In this document: positions 1 to 9,385 of the stretch, piece by piece
Layout of the letters: each line of letters begins with the position of its first letter
Position numbering within the stretch: position 1 is the stretch's first letter
NCBI RefSeq assembly: GCF_001556185.1
Contig: NZ_LSIJ01000101.1
Span: 1-64,000, forward strand
Direction of reading: 5' to 3'
Length of the DNA stretch: 64,000 nt
From: Sphingomonas sp. CCH10-B3
GTDB lineage: Bacteria > Pseudomonadota > Alphaproteobacteria > Sphingomonadales > Sphingomonadaceae
Position numbers and translations under genes: made by a program
Notes under the pieces: generated by a model
Database searches by the model: none
Seen by the model: the letters and a program-made list of their open reading frames with translations, nothing else
Told to the model about the DNA's origin: nothing

Positions 1-42
1 ATCAACGACACCGTTTGCGGCTGGCCGGGCGCCCACCCCCGA

Positions 43-64
43 CCCCTCCCGCAAGCGGGAGGGG
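43..64. repeat. Perfect 10-bp palindrome, REP-like, at the SDR ribosome binding site
   Basis: Two perfect 10-base arms (CCCCTCCCGC and GCGGGAGGGG) are separated by AA. The right arm runs into a purine tract ending at 66 that is the only Shine-Dalgarno sequence for the gene starting at 76. The form resembles short GC-rich intergenic palindromes common in alphaproteobacteria; family membership cannot be tested here because no second copy was seen in the window. Positions 1-42 hold no gene I can support. Confidence 0.7.
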
Positions 65-75
65 AGTAAAGACCG

Positions 76-864
76 ATGGACACCACCAACTTGTTCCGGC
101 TCGACGGCCGCATCGCACTCGTGACCGGCGGCTCGCGCGGGATCGGCAAGATGATCGCGGCGGGCTTCATCGCGCAGGGGGCGACCGTCTATATCAGCTC
201 GCGCAAGGCCGACGCCTGCTTCGCCACGGCGCAAGAACTCGGGCCGAACTGCATCGCGCTGCCGCAGGACGTGTCGACCGTCGCCGGGTGCAAGGCGCTC
301 GCGGCGCAGCTTGCCGAGCATACGACCAAGCTCGATATCCTCGTCAACAATGCCGGCGCGGCCTGGGGTGAGAGCTTCGAGACTTTCCCGGAAAAAGGTT
401 GGGACAAGGTGATGGACCTGAACGTGAAGTCGCCCTTCTTTCTCACCCAAGCACTCCACGAAGCGCTCAAGGCCGCCGCCAGCGCGGGCCAGCCTGCCAA
501 GGTGATCAACATCACCTCGATCGACGGCCTCCGGCTCAATCCGTGGGAGACCTATAGCTATCACGCCTCAAAGTCGGCGCTGATCTATCTCACCAAGCGG
601 ATGGCGGCGCGGCTGGTGCGCGACCATATCAACGTCACCTCGATCGCGCCGGGCGCCTTTGCCAGCGAAATGAACAAGGCCGCCCGCGACCACGGCGACG
701 TCATCGCGCAAGGCATCCCGTCGAAGCGGATCGGCGTCGACGAGGATATGGCCGGCACCGCCATCTATCTCGCCAGCCGCGCGGGCGACTATGTCGTCGG
801 CGAGACGATCGCGGTCGACGGCGGGCTGGTCTATGGCGCATTGGGGACGTCAATCGACGCCTAG
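76..864 (+). CDS. SDR family NAD(P)-dependent oxidoreductase
   Basis: This is a classical short-chain dehydrogenase/reductase of 262 residues, the usual family length. The Rossmann glycine motif TGGSRGIG is at 17-24, NNAG at 91-94, catalytic Ser148 in NITS, and Tyr162-x-x-x-Lys166 (YHASK) completes the active site. The C-terminal end carries the usual VDGG segment. The protein is cytosolic and oxidises or reduces a carbonyl or alcohol with NAD(P). The substrate is not readable from sequence; the layout resembles FabG-like and gluconate 5-dehydrogenase-like members. The ATG follows a GGAGGGGAG tract by 9 bases, and that tract is part of a strong palindrome. No partner gene is visible next to it. 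Confidence 0.93.
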   Translation: MDTTNLFRLDGRIALVTGGSRGIGKMIAAGFIAQGATVYISSRKADACFATAQELGPNCIALPQDVSTVAGCKALAAQLAEHTTKLDILVNNAGAAWGESFETFPEKGWDKVMDLNVKSPFFLTQALHEALKAAASAGQPAKVINITSIDGLRLNPWETYSYHASKSALIYLTKRMAARLVRDHINVTSIAPGAFASEMNKAARDHGDVIAQGIPSKRIGVDEDMAGTAIYLASRAGDYVVGETIAVDGGLVYGALGTSIDA

Positions 865-970
865 TGGGAATTGACGCCATGCTTTGGGAATTTTTGCCGA
901 CTATAGCCGCTTAAAATTGGCCGAGAACGCTGATTTTCTGCGGTCCTAGGTGTATGGCATAGATAATGCA

Positions 971-1009
971 CCTCGGCTCATGTGGCGGTCGTCGCCACAT
1001 AAGCTGAGG
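971..1009 (+). promoter_or_regulatory. RNA hairpin covering the Shine-Dalgarno of the small secreted-protein gene
   Basis: Arms 971-987 and 993-1009 pair over 17 positions: 15 Watson-Crick pairs, one G-U (975/1005) and one mismatch (979/1001), around the 5-base loop 988-992. The GAGGA ribosome binding site (1006-1010) lies at the base of the right arm and pairs with CCTC at 971-974. The start codon at 1019 remains unpaired. This geometry suits translational control by temperature, a protein or an sRNA. That role is inferred; only the pairing is seen. Confidence 0.6.
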
Positions 1010-1018
1010 AGTATCCCG

Positions 1019-1315
1019 ATGAGTTTGTTCGCCATCCTTGCGCTGGTTGCTACGTCGACCGCGCCCACCGACGCCTCGACCACGATCGGCCGTGCCGATT
1101 GGAATACGGTTGCGGCAGCGGCGCGGCGCATGGAGCTGCCCGCCAGCACGCTTTACCACGCCCTGTCCACGCGCGAAGCACCGCGCCGTGATCAGCGTCA
1201 GGTCCGCTACTGCGTGCGGCGCGGCGAAATCGTGCCCGGCAAGACCGGCATGGTCTGCCGCACCGAAGCGCAATGGGCTGCGCTCGGTATCGACATCACG
1301 GCTTCGCGCGGTTGA
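1019..1315 (+). CDS. Small predicted exported protein with two cysteines, function unknown
   Basis: The product is 98 residues. The start at 1019 is chosen over an upstream in-frame ATG at 950 because GAGGA lies 8 bases before it. The N-terminus (MSLFAILALVATSTAP) is a short hydrophobic stretch with a plausible Ala-type cleavage site near 19, although the usual N-terminal positive charge is missing. The rest is polar and Arg-rich, with Cys65 and Cys80 flanking a basic loop (RRGEIVPGK) and a terminal EAQWAALGID segment, suggesting a small disulfide-bonded periplasmic protein. I do not recognise a named family. The leader can fold over its ribosome binding site. The neighbours (SDR, convergent maeB) give no clue to function. 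Confidence 0.6.
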   Translation: MSLFAILALVATSTAPTDASTTIGRADWNTVAAAARRMELPASTLYHALSTREAPRRDQRQVRYCVRRGEIVPGKTGMVCRTEAQWAALGIDITASRG

Positions 1316-1327
1316 TCCGATCCGGCG

Positions 1328-3586
1328 TTAGCCGACGATGCCTCCGGCGGCGAGCACCGCCAGCGTCACCAATTCGCTGGCCGTGCTCGTCATCGGCGCA
1401 ATCTGCACCGGCTTTTCCATCCCGACCAGCATCGGTCCGATGACCGCATCGCCGCCCAGCTCGCGCAGCAGCTTGGCCGAGATGTTGGCCGATTGCAGCC
1501 CCGGCATGATCAGCACATTGGCCGGGCCCGACAGCCGCGCGAACGGGTATTTTTCCAGCTGGCGTGGGTTGAGCGCAACGTCGGGCGCCATTTCACCTTC
1601 ATATTCGAATTCGACCCGGCGCGTGTCGAGCACGCCGACCGCACCCCTGATATTCTCCAGCCACTGTCCTTCGGGGTTGCCGAAGTTCGAATAGCTGAGG
1701 AACGCGACGCGCGGCTCATGCCCCATCCGTCGCGCGACCAGCGCGGTCTGCGCGGCGATGTCGGCAAGCTCCTCGGCATTCGGGCGTTCGTTGATCGTGG
1801 TGTCGGCCATGAACACGGTGTGGCTTTGACCGACCATCAGATGAATGCCGAACGGCGTGCAGCCCGCGGCGGGGTCGATCACCTTGCGGACTTCGCGCAT
1901 GGAATGGGCATAGGTGCGCGTGATACCGGTGATCATCGCGTCGGCCTCGCCGAGCTGAAGCAGCACCGCGCCGAAGATGTTGCGATCCTGGTTGATCATC
2001 CGCTCGCAATCGCGGCGCAGATAACCGCGCCGCTGCAACCGCTTGTAGAGGAAGTCGACCATCGCCGGCACCAGCGGCGAATTGCGGCTGTTGTGCAGTT
2101 CATAAGCGTCGGGATCGGTGACGCCGAGTGCGCGCAGCCGATCGGGCACATCGTCGCGGCCAACCAGCACCGGCGTGCCATAGCCGCCTTCCTTGAAGGC
2201 GATTGCAGCGCGCAGCACGACTTCCTCTTCGCCTTCCGCGAACAGCACGCGCTTGGGGTGGGCGCGCGCGCCTTCATAGGCGAGCGTCAGCACCGACGTC
2301 GTCGGGTTGAGCCGCGCCTTCAGCGACTGGCGATAGGCATCCATGTCCGCAATCGGCCGGGTCGCGACACCCGAATCCATCGCTGCCTGTGCCACCGCGG
2401 CGGGCACGATTTCCATCAGCCGGGGGTCGAACGGCGCCGGGATGATATAGTCGGGGCCGAAGCTGTGCTTGACGCCATAAGCGAGCGCGACTTCCTCGGG
2501 CACCTGCTGGCGCGCGAGTTCGGCGAGCGCCTTGGCGGCAGCGATCTTCATTTCCTCGGTGATCCCGGTCGCGCGCACGTCAAGCGCGCCGCGGAAGATG
2601 AACGGGAAGCCGAGCACATTGTTGACCTGATTCGGATAGTCCGACCGCCCTGTCGCGACGATCGCGTCGGGGCGCGCCGCCTTGGCTTCGGGCGGCGTGA
2701 TTTCGGGATCGGGGTTGGCCATCGCGAAGATGATCGGCCGCGGCGCCATGCCACGCACCATGTCCTGCGTAACGGCACCTGCCGCCGAGAGGCCCATGAA
2801 GACGTCGGCGCCGACCAGCGCCTCGGTCAGCGTGCGGCGATCGGTCGTCACCGCATGCGCCGATTGCCACTGGTTGACACCCTCGCGCCCGCGCCAGATC
2901 ACGCCCTTGCGGTCGCACATCAGCAGATTGTCGCTCGGCAGCCCCATCGCCTTGATCAGCTGGGCACAGGCAATCGCGGCCGCGCCCGCGCCGTTCATCA
3001 CGACCTTGGTGTCCTTGATGTCGCGGCCCGTCAGGTAAAGCGCGTTGATCAGCCCCGCCGCCGCGATGATCGCAGTGCCATGCTGGTCGTCGTGGAACAC
3101 CGGAATGTTCATCCGCTCGCGCAGTTCCTGCTCGATGACGAAGCATTCAGGCGACTTGATGTCTTCGAGGTTGATCCCGCCGAAAGTCGGCTCGAGCAGC
3201 TCGACGCATTCGATGAAGCGCTGCACGTCTTCGGTCTTCACTTCGATGTCGATCGAATCGACGTCGGCGAAGCGCTTGAACAGCACAGCCTTGCCTTCCA
3301 TCACGGGCTTGGATGCCAGCGCGCCCAGATTGCCGAGCCCCAGGATCGCCGTGCCGTTCGAGATCACCGCGACCAGATTGCCCTTGGCAGTATAGTCATA
3401 GGCGGTGGCCGGATCGGCGGCGATCGCGCGCACCGGCGCTGCCACCCCGGGCGAATAGGCGAGCGCAAGGTCGCGCTGCGTCGCCATCGGCTTGGTGGCG
3501 ACGACCTCGATCTTGCCGGGCCGTCCTTCGGCGTGGAACAGCAGTGCTTCGCGATCGAGTTGTTCGTTCGATTCTTCGGACATCAT
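1328..3586 (-). CDS. maeB: NADP-dependent malic enzyme, MaeB type with phosphotransacetylase-like domain
   Basis: This 752-residue protein has the two-part MaeB architecture: malic enzyme N-terminal and NAD-binding domains over about 1-430, then a phosphate acetyl/butyryltransferase-like domain over about 431-752. Family motifs include [10 protein letters not shown] near 42-51, [10 protein letters not shown] in the substrate site and the NGAGAAAIA nucleotide-binding glycines. MaeB oxidatively decarboxylates malate to pyruvate, giving NADPH for gluconeogenic growth and biosynthesis. In known homologues the C-terminal domain lacks transacetylase activity and serves acetyl-CoA control and oligomerisation. 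Two adjacent Met codons (3586 and 3583) could start translation. It is monocistronic by spacing. Confidence 0.95.
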   Translation of the reverse strand: MMSEESNEQLDREALLFHAEGRPGKIEVVATKPMATQRDLALAYSPGVAAPVRAIAADPATAYDYTAKGNLVAVISNGTAILGLGNLGALASKPVMEGKAVLFKRFADVDSIDIEVKTEDVQRFIECVELLEPTFGGINLEDIKSPECFVIEQELRERMNIPVFHDDQHGTAIIAAAGLINALYLTGRDIKDTKVVMNGAGAAAIACAQLIKAMGLPSDNLLMCDRKGVIWRGREGVNQWQSAHAVTTDRRTLTEALVGADVFMGLSAAGAVTQDMVRGMAPRPIIFAMANPDPEITPPEAKAARPDAIVATGRSDYPNQVNNVLGFPFIFRGALDVRATGITEEMKIAAAKALAELARQQVPEEVALAYGVKHSFGPDYIIPAPFDPRLMEIVPAAVAQAAMDSGVATRPIADMDAYRQSLKARLNPTTSVLTLAYEGARAHPKRVLFAEGEEEVVLRAAIAFKEGGYGTPVLVGRDDVPDRLRALGVTDPDAYELHNSRNSPLVPAMVDFLYKRLQRRGYLRRDCERMINQDRNIFGAVLLQLGEADAMITGITRTYAHSMREVRKVIDPAAGCTPFGIHLMVGQSHTVFMADTTINERPNAEELADIAAQTALVARRMGHEPRVAFLSYSNFGNPEGQWLENIRGAVGVLDTRRVEFEYEGEMAPDVALNPRQLEKYPFARLSGPANVLIMPGLQSANISAKLLRELGGDAVIGPMLVGMEKPVQIAPMTSTASELVTLAVLAAGGIVG

Positions 3587-3661
3587 GCCCCTCTCCGGTT
3601 CGCACCAGCCTTACGGCGTCCCGATGCTTTCGTCACCCCGGCGCAGGCCCGAACGCACGGT

Positions 3662-4441
3662 TCAGGCGGCTTCCTCGACCGATACCGACAGCCGGTTCAT
3701 CGCCGCATCGCCAAAGCTGGTCATGAAAGCGATGTCGGCGGCGTCCCGCCCAACGCCGATCCGCGCAATCGATCCATCGATTGCCATGCCGGTCGGATCG
3801 ACCAGATGCCAGGCACCGTCGAGATAGACATCGGCGACCGCATGGAAATCCTGCGGCTTGACCCCCAGCGCATAGACGCTCGCCATCCGCGCCGGAACAC
3901 CTGCGGCCCGCACCAGCGTGACCATCACATGCGCATAGTCGCGGCAGACGCCCTCGCGCCTGACGAAAGAGTCGATCGCGGTGGTGTTGGCATTGCTCGA
4001 CCCGGGCACATAGCTGAAGCGCGATTCGATCCAGTCGCGGATCGCCGCCACCAGCGCCCCACCCTCCAGCCCCTTGAACGTCGCCTCGACGAACGAGACG
4101 AACTGGTCGGAGGGGCAATAGCGCGATCCCATCAGATATTGGACGCTGTGCCCCGGCAAGCGATGCAACGGCACTTGCGGCAGCGTCGTCCAGTCGATCG
4201 ATGGACGGACGATATCGACTGTCGACCGGTAATCGACCACCAGCCGATCCTGCACGCGCAACCACAGCCGGTCGCCCACCCCATCCTGCGCCGCCACGCG
4301 CGCGAACTGGTCGAGCGCGGACAGATCGATCCACGCATGGTCGAGCCGTTGATCGGGCGTCGCGGCGGCTTCAAGCTGGAGCAGAATATCGGTGGGTTCG
4401 GCGAAACGATAATCGAGCTGGGTATGGATTTTGATTTTCAT
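3662..4441 (-). CDS. Transglutaminase-like cysteine peptidase family protein
   Basis: The product is 259 residues when started at the ATG at 4441, which has GGAG a few bases upstream; the longer open frame reaching 4693 would run under mutS and lacks the family start. The N-terminal half has the bacterial transglutaminase-like extension, beginning with the beta segment MKIKIHTQLDYRF. The catalytic triad is Cys166 (GVCRDYAH), His200 (DFHAV) and Asp215 (LVDPTG). No signal peptide is visible, so it is probably cytosolic. Members of this family are papain-like proteases or amide hydrolases of undefined substrate. It is divergent from mutS across about 100 bases. Confidence 0.9.
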   Translation of the reverse strand: MKIKIHTQLDYRFAEPTDILLQLEAAATPDQRLDHAWIDLSALDQFARVAAQDGVGDRLWLRVQDRLVVDYRSTVDIVRPSIDWTTLPQVPLHRLPGHSVQYLMGSRYCPSDQFVSFVEATFKGLEGGALVAAIRDWIESRFSYVPGSSNANTTAIDSFVRREGVCRDYAHVMVTLVRAAGVPARMASVYALGVKPQDFHAVADVYLDGAWHLVDPTGMAIDGSIARIGVGRDAADIAFMTSFGDAAMNRLSVSVEEAA

Positions 4442-4542
4442 GGTGCTCCAGAACGACAGGCGGGCCGCTACGGTTTCGACATCATCGCGCGGGCGTGAGG
4501 CAATCTCATGACGGCGGGCGAATTGTTCGCTAATCGACCCCG

Positions 4543-7134
4543 ATGACGACGGCAGCTCCCACCCCGATGATGGCGCAATATCTTGCGCTGAAAGCGGAAG
4601 CTGGCGACTGCCTGCTGTTTTACCGGATGGGCGATTTTTTCGAGCTGTTCTTCGATGACGCCCGGATTGCCAGTGCCTGCCTCGACATAGCACTCACCGC
4701 ACGCGGCGAACATGAAGGTACGCCGATTCCGATGTGCGGCGTGCCGGTCCATTCGGCCGAAGGCTATCTCGCCCGGTTGATCAAGGCGGGGCACCGCGTC
4801 GCCATTGCCGAACAGACCGAAAGCCCCGAGGCCGCCCGCAAGGCGCGCGGATCGAAAGCGCTGGTCGGTCGCGCGATCGTGCGCTTCGTGACGGCGGGAA
4901 CGCTGACCGAGGAAGCGCTGCTCGATGCCCGCAGCAGCAACTGGTGCTGCGCGATCGGCGAGGCGGCAGGCGACATCGCGATTGCCGCTGCCGATATTTC
5001 GACCGGCCGTTTCGACGTGATCGAGACCAGCGCGGCGATGCTTGCAGCCGACCTTGCGCGGATCGGACCGGCAGAGGCGATCGTTGCCGAGGGAAGCGAT
5101 TTTGCCGCACTCGCCAGCACGCTGCGCCCGCGCGCGACGTTCGATTCATCGCGCGGCGAAGCGCGGATGAAATCACTGTTCGGCGTGGCGACACTCGACG
5201 GCTTCGGCAGCTTCAGCCGGGCGGGCCTTGCGGCGGCGGGCGGTCTGGTCGCCTATCTTGACCATAATGGCCGCGGCACGCTCCCTTTTCTGCGACCACC
5301 ATCGGTCGCGCGCAGCAATCAGGCGATGGCGATCGACGCCGCGACGCGGGCCAGTCTCGAACTTACCGCAACCCAGGCCGGCAGCCGCAAGGGCAGCCTG
5401 CTCGACGCCGTCGACCGGACCGTCACGGGCGCGGGTGCGCGCCTGCTCGCCGCCGATATCGCTGCGCCGTTGATGGAGTCAGCCACGATTGACGCGCGGC
5501 TCGACCTGATCGGCCGGTTCCACGACGATGCGATGTTGCGCGAAATGCTGCGCAGCAAGCTTCGCAGCATTCCCGACCTTGGCCGCGCGCTCGGTCGGCT
5601 CGCGGCGGGCCGGGGCAGCCCGCGCGACTTGGGCCAGATTCGCGACGGGTTGGATGGCGCGTGGCGGCTGGGCGAGCAGCTCGGGAAGCTTGAAGCACCG
5701 CCTGCGCTGCTGACCGCGCTCGTGCCCAAGCTGCGCGGCCACGGCAGCCTGATCGAGTTGCTGACCCGCGCGCTGGTTCCCGCGCCGCCGATCGACGCCA
5801 GCGGCGGCGGCTATATCGCCGAAGGTTATGACGCCGCGCTTGACGATCTGCGCGACGCCGGTGCCGGCGGCCGCCGCGCAATCGCCGCGCTCGAGGCCCG
5901 CTATCGCCAGCAGACCGGCATTGCCGCGCTCAAGATCCGCCACAATGCCGTGCTCGGATACCATATCGAAGTGCCTGCCAAGCACGGCGACGCGCTGATG
6001 CGCCCCGACAGCGGCTTCACTCACCGGCAGACAATGGCGGGCGCGGTCCGCTTCAACGCGCCCGATCTACACGAAGCGGCGCTGAAGGTGACGCAGGCAG
6101 GCGCGCATGCGCTGGCGGCGGAAGCGGCACATCTGGAGGAGCTGACGGCCCGCGCGCTCGACCGCCGCGACGCGATTGCCGAAACCGCCGATGCGCTCGC
6201 ACGCCTCGATGTTGCGGCCGGGCTCGCCGAGCGTGCAGCCGAAGGCGGCTGGACCCGCCCGTCGCTGGCCGCCGAGCCCTGTCTCGAAATCGAAGGCGGT
6301 CGCCATCCGGTCGTGGAAGCTGCCGTCGCGGCTGCGGGTGACCGCTTCGTCGCCAATGATTGCATCCTGTCCGAAACATCGCGGCTGTGGCTGGTGACCG
6401 GGCCGAACATGGGCGGGAAGTCGACCTTCCTGCGCCAGAATGCGCTGATCGCCGTGCTCGCACAGGCCGGCAGCTATGTGCCCGCCACGCGCGCCCGGAT
6501 CGGCATGGTCGATCGGCTGTTCAGCCGGGTCGGCGCGTCGGACAATCTTGCACGCGGGCAATCGACCTTCATGGTCGAAATGGTCGAAACCGCTGCCATC
6601 CTTGCGCAAGCGACGCCGCAGAGCTTCGTCATCCTCGACGAAGTCGGGCGCGGCACCTCGACCTATGACGGCCTCGCAATCGCCTGGGCGGTGGTCGAGG
6701 CAATTCACGACGACAATCGCTGCCGTTGCCTGTTCGCGACACATTATCACGAGCTGACCCGGCTCGCCGAACGCTGCGACGCGCTGTCGCTCCACCATGT
6801 CCGTGCGCGCGAATGGAAGGGCGAGCTGGTGCTGCTCCACGAAGTGAGCGAAGGCCCCGCCGATCGCAGCTATGGTCTGGCCGTCGCGCGACTGGCAGGC
6901 CTGCCGCCGGTCACGATCGCGCGGGCCAAAGCCGTGCTGGCGAAGCTCGAAGCCGGGCGCGCGAAGACCGGCGGGCTGGCGGCGGGCCTCGACGATCTGC
7001 CACTGTTCGCCGCCATGGCCGAGCCCGAAGCCGCCCCCGACGGCCTGCGTGCGGCGCTCGCCGATCTCGATGTCGACGCCCTCAGCCCGCGCGAAGCATT
7101 GGAGGCACTCTACCGGCTGAAGGGGCTCATTTGA
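4543..7134 (+). CDS. mutS: DNA mismatch repair protein MutS
   Basis: The product is 863 residues, normal for MutS. The mismatch-binding domain I starts near residue 10 and includes the mismatch-wedging Phe in the GDFFELF segment. Connector, lever and clamp domains follow, then the ABC-type ATPase with Walker A GPNMGGKST near 620 and Walker B/signature LDEVGRGTSTYDG near 695. MutS recognises base mismatches and small loops and recruits MutL. The C-terminus is short and ends in a helical segment typical of the tetramerisation tail. The gene is convergent with the next one and overlaps its 3' end by 8 bases. Confidence 0.98.
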   Translation: MTTAAPTPMMAQYLALKAEAGDCLLFYRMGDFFELFFDDARIASACLDIALTARGEHEGTPIPMCGVPVHSAEGYLARLIKAGHRVAIAEQTESPEAARKARGSKALVGRAIVRFVTAGTLTEEALLDARSSNWCCAIGEAAGDIAIAAADISTGRFDVIETSAAMLAADLARIGPAEAIVAEGSDFAALASTLRPRATFDSSRGEARMKSLFGVATLDGFGSFSRAGLAAAGGLVAYLDHNGRGTLPFLRPPSVARSNQAMAIDAATRASLELTATQAGSRKGSLLDAVDRTVTGAGARLLAADIAAPLMESATIDARLDLIGRFHDDAMLREMLRSKLRSIPDLGRALGRLAAGRGSPRDLGQIRDGLDGAWRLGEQLGKLEAPPALLTALVPKLRGHGSLIELLTRALVPAPPIDASGGGYIAEGYDAALDDLRDAGAGGRRAIAALEARYRQQTGIAALKIRHNAVLGYHIEVPAKHGDALMRPDSGFTHRQTMAGAVRFNAPDLHEAALKVTQAGAHALAAEAAHLEELTARALDRRDAIAETADALARLDVAAGLAERAAEGGWTRPSLAAEPCLEIEGGRHPVVEAAVAAAGDRFVANDCILSETSRLWLVTGPNMGGKSTFLRQNALIAVLAQAGSYVPATRARIGMVDRLFSRVGASDNLARGQSTFMVEMVETAAILAQATPQSFVILDEVGRGTSTYDGLAIAWAVVEAIHDDNRCRCLFATHYHELTRLAERCDALSLHHVRAREWKGELVLLHEVSEGPADRSYGLAVARLAGLPPVTIARAKAVLAKLEAGRAKTGGLAAGLDDLPLFAAMAEPEAAPDGLRAALADLDVDALSPREALEALYRLKGLI

Positions 7135-7603
7135 CCGGCGTCGCGTCCGGCCCAGTCCACGTCCAGGCGACGATCTTCCAGCCCGCTGGCACGCGATCGA
7201 GCGCGAAGGTCATCTGCGCCGCCTCGCTCATCGCGACGCCCTTCTGCTTGAAGCTGTAAACCGACGGCACAATCACATAGGCATGGCGCCCCGATATCAG
7301 CGTGCGCGTCGGCGCGCCGATGCGGACTGCTGGTTCGGTGATGCCGTTTGCGGCAGCGTCCCTCGCATAATCGGCGACCCAGCCGTCGAACGCCTTGGGT
7401 CCGCCCCAGCGATAGGGCGGCACTTCGTCGATGATGACGACACCGCCCGCCGCCATCTGAGCCTTGGCGGTTGCATTATCGCCCTTGTTGAACGCATCGA
7501 CGAAGGCCGTGATCGGCGCTTCGACCGCAGCGTCGCGCATCGCCGCCGACGCGACCGACGCCGTCAGAACGCAGGCGAATGTCGCCAGCGCAAACCTTTT
7601 CAT
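7127..7603 (-). CDS. Exported NTF2-like/SnoaL-fold protein
   Basis: The product is 158 residues from the ATG at 7603, which is preceded by a GGAGAGG ribosome binding site; an in-frame ATG at 7618 lies upstream of that site and is disfavoured. A Sec signal peptide is clear (MKRFALATFACVLTASVASA). The mature part looks like an NTF2/SnoaL alpha+beta barrel: an N-terminal helix with VDAFNKGDNATAKAQM, a central VPPYRWGGPKAFDGW strand region and a final W-rich strand pair (WKIVAWTWTGP). Such proteins are small ligand binders or enzymes and no specific substrate can be given. The gene overlaps the end of mutS on the opposite strand. Confidence 0.75.
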   Translation of the reverse strand: MKRFALATFACVLTASVASAAMRDAAVEAPITAFVDAFNKGDNATAKAQMAAGGVVIIDEVPPYRWGGPKAFDGWVADYARDAAANGITEPAVRIGAPTRTLISGRHAYVIVPSVYSFKQKGVAMSEAAQMTFALDRVPAGWKIVAWTWTGPDATPVK

Positions 7604-7674
7604 TTTGCCTCTCCCCATGGCCAGCCCGGCACCGAATCCTAACGGTTATACGCCGCTGTGCAACGGGCAGGCGA

Positions 7675-9300
7675 TCAGGTCGCGCGGAGCCGTGCGTCGA
7701 AAGCCGCACTCGCGGCGCTCAGCGATTCGGACTGGGCGCGGACATTGCCCGCGACATCGGCGATCGATTTCGCCAGATCGATTGCAACACCGGCCTGATC
7801 GGCAAGCGCCCCCAGATCGAGTTCGACGGCATGGCCGGTGTCGCTGGCGCGCTCGACGCTGGCGAAAATGCCGTCGGTCGCCTGCGATTGGCCCGCGATT
7901 GCGCGCGCGATGTCGCCCGCGCCGATGGCAATCTGATCTACCTTCGCGGCCATTGCTTCGATGGCAGTGACGACATCCTCGGTGTTCTGATCCATGTCGG
8001 CGATGTGCCGCCCGATCCCCGCCGCTGCCTCGCGCGTTTGGGCAGCAAGCGCCTTCACTTCGGCGGCGACGACGGCGAAGCCGCGCCCGGCTTCACCCGA
8101 ATGCGCTGCTTCGATCAATGCATTGAGCGCGAGCGTGTTGGTGCGTGCAGCAATCCGTTCGATCTCGCTGGTGATGCCGCGGACAAGGCGGCTGCTCTCG
8201 GCGAGTGCCTCGGCTCGCTGGCGTGCGCGTTCGGACGTGGCCTCAGCCGTCGCGGTCGCCTGTACTTGGCCATCGACCTGCTCGCCGATCCGCGCGATCG
8301 AATCGCGCAGCCGTGCAGCCGCTGTCTGTACCGCCGACATCGACGCCCCAGCGCTGATTGCGCGCTCGCGCACGGCATTGACATGGACCGCGCTCGCGTC
8401 CCCTACGCGGGTGAGCTTCCGGGTCGAACCGGCGAGCTGGCCGACCGCATCACCCAAGCCGGTCACCACGGCCAGCACGCTGGTTTCGAAGCGTTGGGCA
8501 TGTTCGAGCATCAGCTTGCGGTGCTCGGTTGCCGCCCGTGCATCTTCTTCGGCACGTTCGCGGGCGTGCTGCCGCTCAAGTGCGCGCTGCATTTCGTTTG
8601 CGCGGGCTGCTTCCTCGGCGCGACGGCGTTCGAGCGCAGCCAGTTCCATCGCGGCACGCATCCGGTCGCTGAACAGGCGCGCCTGCGCCGAATTGAGAAT
8701 GGTCAGCAGGATCACGAATACCGTGATCGCCCCGCCATAGATCCACGGCACCGCCACCGATGGCAACAGGTTGAGCCACAGCCGCAGGCCGAGAATGCCC
8801 ATGAAGCTGAGCGCCACGCCGGGCATCAGCGTGAACATCGTTCCGCCCACGCTGATGACCGCCACTGTCATGCAGGCGATGCCGATCCGGTCCTCAAGCA
8901 GCGGCGCCATGTCGAGCGCGGCGATCATTACGAACCATCCGAGCGCATTGACCACAGCATAGAGATAGACACCAAGGCCGAGCCGCGCGTCCGGCATCGC
9001 CAGCCGCAGTTTTCGATCGCGGCCGAAGAGCGGACGCAGCATCGCCACCGACAGCAGACAGGGAACCGCTGCCAGAATCATCAGCGGCTTGTCGAAGCGC
9101 AGCGCATAAACGGTGCACATCGCAATGGGCACAAGGATGTTGGCAGCGCCGAAGCCCATTACGGTGTCGATCGTTGCGCGCAACCGCTCGCTTCGGCTGT
9201 GATCGTCGATGCCGATCAAACGCAACAGTTCGATCTGCGACCATCGCCGGCCACCGACCGCAAATGTCCAGCCTTGATCGGTTCGGGTCAGCATGGGCAT
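7675..9300 (-). CDS. Methyl-accepting chemotaxis protein with multi-spanning N-terminal membrane domain
   Basis: The product is 541 residues. Instead of the usual two transmembrane segments and a periplasmic sensor, the first ~215 residues hold about six hydrophobic segments with short loops and no large periplasmic domain. A charged helix rich in Arg/Glu (about 215-260) follows, then a signalling domain whose hairpin tip is near 380-420 ([20 protein letters not shown]). There is no obvious HAMP domain and no C-terminal pentapeptide tether. The layout suggests sensing within or across the membrane, for example of energy state or hydrophobic ligands. No che genes lie nearby, but the receptor could feed the flagellar system encoded further along. 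Confidence 0.93.
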   Translation of the reverse strand: MPMLTRTDQGWTFAVGGRRWSQIELLRLIGIDDHSRSERLRATIDTVMGFGAANILVPIAMCTVYALRFDKPLMILAAVPCLLSVAMLRPLFGRDRKLRLAMPDARLGLGVYLYAVVNALGWFVMIAALDMAPLLEDRIGIACMTVAVISVGGTMFTLMPGVALSFMGILGLRLWLNLLPSVAVPWIYGGAITVFVILLTILNSAQARLFSDRMRAAMELAALERRRAEEAARANEMQRALERQHARERAEEDARAATEHRKLMLEHAQRFETSVLAVVTGLGDAVGQLAGSTRKLTRVGDASAVHVNAVRERAISAGASMSAVQTAAARLRDSIARIGEQVDGQVQATATAEATSERARQRAEALAESSRLVRGITSEIERIAARTNTLALNALIEAAHSGEAGRGFAVVAAEVKALAAQTREAAAGIGRHIADMDQNTEDVVTAIEAMAAKVDQIAIGAGDIARAIAGQSQATDGIFASVERASDTGHAVELDLGALADQAGVAIDLAKSIADVAGNVRAQSESLSAASAAFDARLRAT

Positions 9301-9385
9301 TCGTTCTACCCCTGCAATGGTAAATGAACCGGTAACGATCGTTCGTTGGCGTGACCTTTAGCCGGGACCGTCCTATATCGCCGCC

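Noticed and set aside
1..69. End of an upstream gene in frame 1 (stop TAA at 67-69)
   Set aside because: The frame passes through the palindrome and too few codons are available to recognise a protein.
1493..4498. A 1001-codon open frame on the plus strand
   Set aside because: It lies antisense to maeB and the transglutaminase gene, is very rich in Arg/His/Ala and matches no family; long antisense frames are expected at this GC content.
7579..9327. A 582-codon open frame on the plus strand
   Set aside because: It is antisense to the chemoreceptor gene, and the composition is that of a reversed coding sequence.
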